Part shown: positions 35,310 through 39,753 of the stretch, piece after piece
How the letters are laid out: each line of letters starts with the position of its first letter
Position numbering within the stretch: the stretch's first letter is position 1
NCBI GenBank assembly: GCA_903932145.1
Contig: CAIZFE010000052.1
Span: 1 to 39,753, forward strand
Direction: 5' to 3'
Length of the DNA stretch: 39,753 nt
Origin: an uncultured Rhodopila sp.
GTDB lineage: Bacteria; Pseudomonadota; Alphaproteobacteria; Acetobacterales; Acetobacteraceae
Made by a program: the position numbers and the translations under genes
The notes under the pieces: model-generated
The model's database searches: none
Told to the model about the DNA's origin: nothing
Seen by the model: only the letters and a program-made list of their open reading frames with translations

Positions 35310-35809
35310 AGCACGGGCGCCCTGCGCTTCGGTGTGATCGGATGCACACACCCGGGCCGAGGGATGACCACGAAGGCGGGTATTTGCCGTACGTCGAGTG
35401 CAGCGCGCCAGGCCAACGCATGCGCGCTATCGGTTTCGACCAGTATGAAACGACGCGACACCTCGGCCGTCGCGATTGCGATCTCGTAATGCTCGACCTC
35501 GGCCTTTGCCGCATGAACCAGGCCGGCCCGTGCCCAAGCGATCGCGGACATCGAACACCGAAACTCATCGGGGTCGTATGACTCGGTCGCGTCGTCGTCA
35601 TTCGAGATCAACACCACTGTGGGTAGGGTTGATTTGATGCTGCGCGGCGTCCAGACGGTCCGATGACCGGTAACCGCCGTAAGGGCGATCCGGCCTGCGT
35701 GAACCGCCCGTAGAAGGGTAAAAAAACCAAGACTACTCGGCGAGCGAACAGCCGACTCCATCCATGGGATCAAGGTCAGGGAAGCTGGGGTAAAATTCAG
35801 AACTGTCAT
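35306..35809 (-). CDS. Hypothetical protein coupled to the primase
   Basis: 167 residues, not recognised. It is largely alpha/beta: GFFTLLRAVHAGRIALTAVTGH, VVLISNDDDATESYDPDEFR, AEVEHYEIAIATAEVSRRFILVE and HALAWRAALDVRQIPAFVVIPRPG. AGGGA lies nine bases before the ATG, inside a long palindrome. Its stop overlaps the primase start by ATGA, so both are made together. In P4 the gene just before alpha is cnr, a copy-number regulator; this position suggests a similar control role, but I see no sequence similarity that I can name. Confidence 0.7.
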   Translation of the reverse strand: MTVLNFTPASLTLIPWMESAVRSPSSLGFFTLLRAVHAGRIALTAVTGHRTVWTPRSIKSTLPTVVLISNDDDATESYDPDEFRCSMSAIAWARAGLVHAAKAEVEHYEIAIATAEVSRRFILVETDSAHALAWRAALDVRQIPAFVVIPRPGCVHPITPKRRAPVL

Positions 35810-35840
35810 TTTGCGGTATCCCTAAAGAATACCTTGCAAA
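35810..35840. promoter_or_regulatory. Palindrome over the ribosome site of the replication operon
   Basis: TTTGC-GGTAT-9-ATACC-TT-GCAAA, starting one base before the start codon at 35809 and covering its AGGGA ribosome site. It could be an operator for one of the HTH proteins or a leader hairpin that hides the ribosome site. Confidence 0.5.
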
Positions 35841-35894
35841 CCATCGCCGGATTTAGTATCTTTTCGGTGTCGAGGCCAATCGGATACGAATACG

Positions 35895-35927
35895 CCGCTG
35901 GCCTTCAAGGCCGGCGGTTTTTCTTTT
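35895..35927 (+). terminator. Intrinsic terminator-like hairpin, plus-strand direction
   Basis: Stem CCGCTGGCCT/AGGCCGGCGG (one G-T pair) with loop TCA, followed by TTTTTCTTTT on the plus strand. It overlaps the end of the minus-strand HTH gene. It would stop rightward transcription, or shield the region from antisense reading. On the minus strand there is no U-run. Confidence 0.7.
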
Positions 35928-36120
35928 AGGCGGTCTTCGAAGTGAATTCGGCTTTCGGCTGCGCCGCAAGGAACGCATTGGCCTTCGGAACATCGATCAA
36001 GGTTCGTGTGCCAACCTTGATCGCGCTAAACTCGTCGCGGGCGAGCATTTCATAAACAGTGGAGCGGCTGAGACCGACCAATTTTGTAAAGTCCCGGACT
36101 GAAGCGTAAAGCGGTACCAT
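35926..36120 (-). CDS. AlpA/excisionase-type HTH regulator
   Basis: A 64-residue HTH_17-type DNA-binding protein: SVRDFTKLVGLSRSTVYEML (helix-turn-helix), ARDEFSAIKVGTRTLIDVPKANAFL (wing). The frame is open upstream but the ATG at 36120 has AGGAGA at the right distance and the family length is about 60-70. It heads the leftward replication region and is divergent from the integrase cluster. P4 relatives use AlpA-like proteins to activate integrase or excise the element. It is probably an early regulator of the satellite. Confidence 0.85.
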   Translation of the reverse strand: MVPLYASVRDFTKLVGLSRSTVYEMLARDEFSAIKVGTRTLIDVPKANAFLAAQPKAEFTSKTA

Positions 36121-36352
36121 GGCGAAAGTCTCCTGCATGCGATCCACTGGACGCCAATGGATGCACCAGACGTACGCGACTTCGTAAATCGGCCGCCATT
36201 GCGATTCCGATCGGGCACAAAAATAAATTATCGACAGCCCGCCACTAATAATCAAATAGTTTCTGTCATGTAGCTTTGTGGGATACACAAACGAGCCCGA
36301 TATTAATCCCGAAGGGCGTTGACGGGCCCATCTGCGCGTGGGATGGGTCGGC

Positions 36353-36382
36353 GTCCGGTCAGTGCTCGAACACTAACCGGAC
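36353..36382. promoter_or_regulatory. 12-bp inverted repeat in the divergent control region
   Basis: GTCCGGTCAGTG and CACTAACCGGAC, complementary except for one position, with a six-base loop. It lies between the leftward HTH gene and the rightward genes at 36413 onward. It could be an operator of the HTH regulators or a leader hairpin; no T-run follows. Confidence 0.45.
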
Positions 36383-36412
36383 TCCCTCACTAACCCCACC
36401 GGAGATAACCCG

Positions 36413-36625
36413 ATGACATTAGCGCAGAACGCCTATACCACATCCGTGCGGAGTTTGACACGTCGCCAGATGATTGCCGAAATCCGCCCGCTCGCCGAGG
36501 CCCGTGGCGCATATTGGGTGCGCGTCAACGGCAGTCTCAAATATGGAAAGCATCATCTTGCGGAGTTGACCGATCTGCAAATTACAATGGTCCATGGTGC
36601 GGCAGTAGGCAGGGAGTTCACTTGA
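36413..36625 (+). CDS. Small hypothetical protein
   Basis: 70 residues with GGAG eight bases before the ATG. The middle is VRSLTRRQMIAEIRPLAEARGAYWVRVNGSLKYG, a helix-strand pattern; no known motif. It precedes the integrase on the same strand with about 90 bases between. The function is unknown. Confidence 0.5.
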   Translation: MTLAQNAYTTSVRSLTRRQMIAEIRPLAEARGAYWVRVNGSLKYGKHHLAELTDLQITMVHGAAVGREFT

Positions 36626-36716
36626 ACCATGTTGAGTAGCATTCTGCCGGAACACTCTGTAATGGGCCTGTCATGTTTCGAAGACAGCGCCACATTTCAC
36701 TTTAAGGATGACCCCC

Positions 36717-37793
36717 GTGGCGATCGTCCCGATTCCCTACCTGTGGATTAACCCCGGCCGCCGGGCGCCCGCTGCCTACTTCCGGCGCGGGCGGGTCACG
36801 GTGCGGATACGCGACGCCGCCGGTAAACCCCTGACGCCCGGCGATTCCGGGTTCCTGGCGGCGTTCGAGGCGACACGCGACCGGTTCAGCGCGGAACCGG
36901 CCTGGCCTGCCACAGCCACGCCCGCGCCTGGATCTCTCGCGGCGCTGATCGTCGCCTATCGGTCGAGCCCGGAATACCTCTCGCGGGCGCCGGGAACGCG
37001 GGCGAACTACGACGAGTCGCTGAACCCCCTGCGCGATCGGTTCGGCGTCCTGGCCGTGGCGACCATGCCCCGAGCGTTCGTGTTCAAACTGCGCGACGAC
37101 TACGCGACCAAAAATGGAGTCGCCACGCCCCGGCGCGCAAACGCTATCGTCGGCGTCCTGCGCCTGCTTCTGGCTTGGGGCGTCAACCGTGGTTGGCGCG
37201 CCGATAACCCGGCGGCGAGTCCTGGCCAGCTACAGACCGGTCCTGGCCTGGCGACATGGACGCCCGCCGAGTTCGCCGCGTTCATGGCCTGCGATAAGGT
37301 CGGCGAGCCAATACGCCGCGCCGCCGCCCTCGGGTATTACACCGGCCAGCGCAAGCAGGATTGCCTGGCGATCACGAAGGCCGCCAGGGCGGAGGGCGGA
37401 ATCGAATTCATGCCGGCGAAGACAAAACGCTCGACGGGTAAAAAACTGTGGATACCCGAGGCGCCGGAGTTGACGCGGGTTCTCGACGCGGCCCCCGCGA
37501 CGGACGCGGTTACGCTGTTGACGCGCCAGGACGGCCGCCCGTGGAAGAAATACCACTTCACGCACGCGTTCGCCGCCGCCGTGAAGCTGGCGGGCTTGCC
37601 CGAAGGCCACGGGTTCCACGGCCTGCGGAAAGCCATGTCGGCGAACCTCGCGACGAGCGGCGCCACGGACTCCGAGATCGACGCCCTGGTTTACCACGCC
37701 GACCCGAAAATGACCCGCATGTACCGGGCCGACGCTGATCAGAAAACGCTTGCCCGTGCGGGCATGGCGAAACTAGCGAAAGGTGAAAAATGA
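36717..37793 (+). CDS. int: Tyrosine-type integrase
   Basis: A site-specific recombinase of about 358 residues that inserts the island into tRNA-Arg. An N-terminal arm-binding part and a SAM-like core-binding domain (about 65-160) precede the catalytic domain. Catalytic residues: Arg212 in YTGQRKQD, Lys in MPAKTK, His311-x-x-Arg314 in HGLRK, His327 in LVYHAD and Tyr336 in MYRAD. The GTG start at 36717 fits AAGGA eight bases upstream better than the ATG at 36708, where AAGG touches the start. It lies next to the tRNA-proximal att site and overlaps the next gene by ATGA. Confidence 0.93.
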   Translation: MAIVPIPYLWINPGRRAPAAYFRRGRVTVRIRDAAGKPLTPGDSGFLAAFEATRDRFSAEPAWPATATPAPGSLAALIVAYRSSPEYLSRAPGTRANYDESLNPLRDRFGVLAVATMPRAFVFKLRDDYATKNGVATPRRANAIVGVLRLLLAWGVNRGWRADNPAASPGQLQTGPGLATWTPAEFAAFMACDKVGEPIRRAAALGYYTGQRKQDCLAITKAARAEGGIEFMPAKTKRSTGKKLWIPEAPELTRVLDAAPATDAVTLLTRQDGRPWKKYHFTHAFAAAVKLAGLPEGHGFHGLRKAMSANLATSGATDSEIDALVYHADPKMTRMYRADADQKTLARAGMAKLAKGEK

Positions 37794-38008
37794 CGCTACC
37801 CCCGAACCTGTCGGACGACCACTATAAGGCGGCTACCCGCCTGCTTACCAATTACGGCCGGGGAAACTGGAACAACACGGGGTATTTCGACGTACCGGGT
37901 GAGGTCATGCGCGACATGGTGAGACTCGGCTACGCCGAGGCCCGCAAGAGGACACCTTCGAGCCCTGCCGAATACCGCGGAGTGGGTTACGTTAACCCGT
38001 TGGCGTGA
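37790..38008 (+). CDS. Small hypothetical protein coupled to integrase
   Basis: 72 residues, starting inside the integrase stop (ATGA). It reads LPPNLSDDHYKAATRLLTNY, GNWNNTGYFDVPGEVMRDMVRLGYAEARKR and ends near the att site. No known family. The tight coupling suggests a role with integrase, for example directionality. Confidence 0.5.
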   Translation: MTLPPNLSDDHYKAATRLLTNYGRGNWNNTGYFDVPGEVMRDMVRLGYAEARKRTPSSPAEYRGVGYVNPLA

Positions 38009-38028
38009 ACGCCCCGGAAACGCCGATT

Positions 38029-38060
38029 GATACACGCCCCGGAATCGACTGATACACGCC
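38029..38060 (+). promoter_or_regulatory. Putative integrase arm sites (right pair)
   Basis: GATACACGCC at 38029-38038 and 38051-38060, each within a near-identical 16-mer (CGATTGATACACGCCC and CGACTGATACACGCCC), 41 bp inside the right att repeat. A third copy lies inside the left end in inverted orientation. Confidence 0.55.
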
Positions 38061-38100
38061 CGCCAAACTTCACGAAACGCTGTTGATTTCATTCAGTGTT

Positions 38101-38150
38101 TTGGTGTCCCCGGCGCGATTCGAACGCACGGCCCCCAGATTAGGAATCTG
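38101..38150. repeat. tRNA-side attachment-site repeat (50 bp)
   Basis: Perfect copy of 21975-22024. It forms the 3' half of tRNA-Arg(CCT), from the anticodon loop to the encoded CCA. Confidence 0.95.
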
Positions 38151-38178
38151 GTGCTCTATCCGGCTGAGCTACGAGGAC
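38102..38178 (-). tRNA. tRNA-Arg (anticodon CCT)
   Basis: Cloverleaf on the minus strand: acceptor GTCCTCG pairing with CGGGGAC, D-arm GCTCAGCCGGATAGAGC, anticodon stem CCAGA/TCTGG with loop TTCCTAA (anticodon CCT), T-arm CGTTCGAATCG-type, discriminator A and encoded CCA, 77 bases. It is intact despite the island, because the att core restores its 3' half. Confidence 0.95.
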
Positions 38179-38225
38179 ACTTTCTCTCTTATATCACAAA
38201 AATCGCCGGTACGAAGCCCCGTTTA

Positions 38226-39233
38226 TCACCCGCGCGCCACCCTTCCCTCGATCGGATAGGACGGGTCGTTGTAGCCCGGGGTGGACGGATGCCCGGGTGA
38301 GACCAGCCGGTCGATCAACGCCTCATCCTTCGCATCCAACCTACAGGTCAGCGCGCCCAGGTAATCCTCCCACTGCTCCTCGGTCCTGGGACCGCCGATC
38401 GCGGCGGTGATGAAGCGATTGTTCAGCACCCAGGCCATCGCGAACTGGCCCGGGGTCACACCGTTGGACCGAGCGTGGTCGGCAATCTCGCGGGCGATGT
38501 GCAAGCTTTCCGGACGCCATTCGGATTCCAGCATCCGCCTGTCCTGCCGCCCTGCTCGGGTTCCGGCCGGCGGCGGCACGTCGGGCACGTATTTCCCGGT
38601 CAGAATCCCGCGCGCCAGCGGGCTGTACGGCACCACACCCAGCCCGAAATACCCACACGCCGGCAGATGTTCGGTTTCGACCTCCCGGTTCAGCGCATTG
38701 TACAGCGGCTGACTGGCGACCGGGCGGTCGATCCCGGCCTCATCGCACAGACGGCAAATCTCCGCGACCCGCCAGCTTCGGTAGTTGGAGACTCCAAAAT
38801 AGCGAATCTTGCCGGTTCGGATCAGGTCCGCCAGCGCGTGGACGGTTTCGGCCAGCGGCGACGAATGGTCCTCTTTATGGAGATACAGGATGTCGATTTC
38901 CTCGACACCGAGCCGCCGCAGGCTGGCCTCCACGGCGTGTTGGAGATGCCGGCGCGACAGTCCCCGTGCATTCGGCCCCTGCCCCGTCGGGTTGGCGCAT
39001 TTTGTGGCCAACACCCACCACGACCGATGCTCGCGGATCGCGCGCCCCACGGCCTCCTCCGACTTGCCGCCGTTATAGCCGTCGGCGGAGTCGATGAAGT
39101 TGACACCCTGCTCGCGGGCGCGAGACACGATCCGGCCGGCCGTCGCGTCATCGGTGGCGCCACCAAACATCATGGTGCCGAGACACAGCGGCGAGACCTT
39201 CAGTCCACTTTGGCCCAACGAGCGATAATCCAT
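38226..39233 (-). CDS. Aldo/keto reductase
   Basis: A 335-residue NADPH-dependent oxidoreductase with a TIM barrel. Catalytic tetrad regions: Asp and Tyr in NFIDSADGYNGG, Lys in LATKCAN and His in LYLHKED. Substrate and cofactor blocks include RYFGVSNYRSW, SPLARGILTGK and the C-terminal TAAIGGPRTEEQ. The start at 39233 has AGGGGAG upstream and gives MDYRSLGQSGLKVSPLCLG, the family N-terminus. It is downstream of tRNA-Arg and is the first chromosomal gene to the right of the island. The substrate is unknown. Confidence 0.92.
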   Translation of the reverse strand: MDYRSLGQSGLKVSPLCLGTMMFGGATDDATAGRIVSRAREQGVNFIDSADGYNGGKSEEAVGRAIREHRSWWVLATKCANPTGQGPNARGLSRRHLQHAVEASLRRLGVEEIDILYLHKEDHSSPLAETVHALADLIRTGKIRYFGVSNYRSWRVAEICRLCDEAGIDRPVASQPLYNALNREVETEHLPACGYFGLGVVPYSPLARGILTGKYVPDVPPPAGTRAGRQDRRMLESEWRPESLHIAREIADHARSNGVTPGQFAMAWVLNNRFITAAIGGPRTEEQWEDYLGALTCRLDAKDEALIDRLVSPGHPSTPGYNDPSYPIEGRVARG

Positions 39234-39653
39234 GCGTCGACTCCCCTGACGGCGGTTGCTTCGCCACAGCTTACATGGAATCGGATGCACTGAAGAGTGC
39301 TCGGCCGCCGGCGCGATCGTTTCAAATTTTTGCATAATCGGCGTTTAACCGGGCCATGCAGGACCCTGATGGAGTTCGCCATATTCAACCGTCAACAGAT
39401 CCCTGGCGAATACTTCAACCCTTCGGGGATATCCGTTTCTTGCTGCTGCCATCGAATGATTCATATGGACAAACGATCATTTCCCGATTAGTCCCCCGGT
39501 AAGGATGAATTGGCATTTCATCCTCCCTCGCTTCGGCTTGTTAACTACAAATGACGTTCCTTGCCCCGGTCTTTAGTCCGAAGTTCCGTCTTCGGCAGAA
39601 CGTAAATCACTGACAAGAAACAATAAATCCAAGACCATACCCTGCGTTACTGG
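39234..39653. other. Gene-free stretch
   Basis: About 420 bases with no convincing gene. Short open frames on both strands have no family sequence. It probably contains the promoter of the leftward aldo/keto reductase near 39240-39320. Confidence 0.35.
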
Positions 39654-39753
39654 CTACACTGCGATCTCCAGCAGCTCGAACGCCCGCCGCTGCACCGGGG
39701 TTGGGCGGGTCAACACGCTCCAAGGCAGGTTCGGCGTGATTGCGACCACGATG
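39654..39753 (-). CDS. C-terminal end of an unidentified gene (partial)
   Basis: The last 33 codons of a minus-strand frame running off the window edge, reading VVAITPNLPWSVLTRP and PVQRRAFELLEIAV before a TAG stop. The T-R-P-T-P-x-Q-R-R-A-F-E-L-L pattern recalls the ends of some transposases, but the piece is too short to decide. It may belong to another insertion sequence. Confidence 0.35.
   Translation of the reverse strand, partial: IVVAITPNLPWSVLTRPTPVQRRAFELLEIAV

Larger units (their letters stand above)
21975..38150 (+). mobile_element. Integrated P4/PICI-like phage satellite (or reduced prophage) in tRNA-Arg
   Basis: A 16.2-kb island bounded by a perfect 50-bp direct repeat, one copy forming the 3' half of tRNA-Arg(CCT) at 38102-38178. 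Contents: tyrosine integrase next to the tRNA end, two AlpA/excisionase-type HTH genes, a P4-alpha-like primase-helicase with an iteron cluster, a probable small terminase, a SANT/zinc-ribbon protein, tape measure, four small phage proteins and an HK97-type capsid protein. Genes needed for independent particles (large terminase, portal, protease, tail tube, tip, lysis) are not seen. The integrase, primase, TerS and capsid combination, with no TerL, fits a satellite that uses a helper phage. A deleted prophage is the alternative. Confidence 0.85.

Noticed and set aside
21975..38150. Gene transfer agent instead of a phage satellite
   Set aside because: GTAs lack integrase, att repeats and replication genes; here all three are present and most GTA head/tail genes are missing.

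Overview
The window looks like the chromosome of a GC-rich alphaproteobacterium, probably of the Acetobacteraceae/Rhodospirillales type. The clues are the strong GC bias at third codon positions, the TRAP transporter, LLM oxidoreductase, carboxymuconolactone decarboxylase (CMD) and WD40 genes, and the tRNA sequences. No 16S gene is present, so the rank is an inference.

Housekeeping and metabolic part (1-19,926). A 3'-truncated MFS transporter is followed on the minus strand by an LLM flavin monooxygenase, an unrecognised 335-residue protein, a secreted alpha/beta hydrolase and a secreted DUF5666-like protein. On the plus strand lie a double-CMD protein coupled to a maleate isomerase/Asp-Glu racemase-like enzyme, then a YefM-YoeB toxin-antitoxin pair on the minus strand. 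Next come an alpha/beta hydrolase, two tandem paralogous lipoproteins, tRNA-Gly(TCC), and a TPP riboswitch driving thiC. A SirB1-like transglutaminase/TPR protein precedes an AAA ATPase plus DUF4276-like TOPRIM protein (a possible defence pair), a WD40 protein and a GNAT acetyltransferase. A complete TRAP transporter (DctP-Q-M) with a trailing CMD protein closes this part.

Mobile part (20,216-38,150). A degraded IS66-family (ISBst12-like) element lies 28 bp from a 16.2-kb island. The island is inserted in the 3' half of tRNA-Arg(CCT) and is bounded by a perfect 50-bp direct repeat. It carries a tyrosine integrase, two small excisionase/AlpA-type HTH proteins and a P4-alpha-type primase-polymerase/SF3 helicase. 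Next to the primase is an iteron cluster (nine GGTGAA motifs around an AT-rich palindrome) that looks like its replication origin. The rest of the island holds a probable small terminase, a SANT/zinc-ribbon protein, a 1,539-residue tape measure protein, several small phage proteins and an HK97-type major capsid protein. I see no large terminase, portal, prohead protease, tail tube, baseplate or lysis gene.

Interpretation. The most interesting object is this island. It reads as a PICI/P4-like phage satellite that replicates by itself and redirects a helper phage through its own TerS, capsid and tape measure. The alternative is a severely deleted prophage. A frameshift at the 5' end of the capsid gene, at a junction between two diverged copies of its delta-domain, is the main sign of decay.

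Right flank (38,102-39,753). The intact tRNA-Arg(CCT), an aldo/keto reductase, a gene-free stretch and the 3' end of an unidentified gene.
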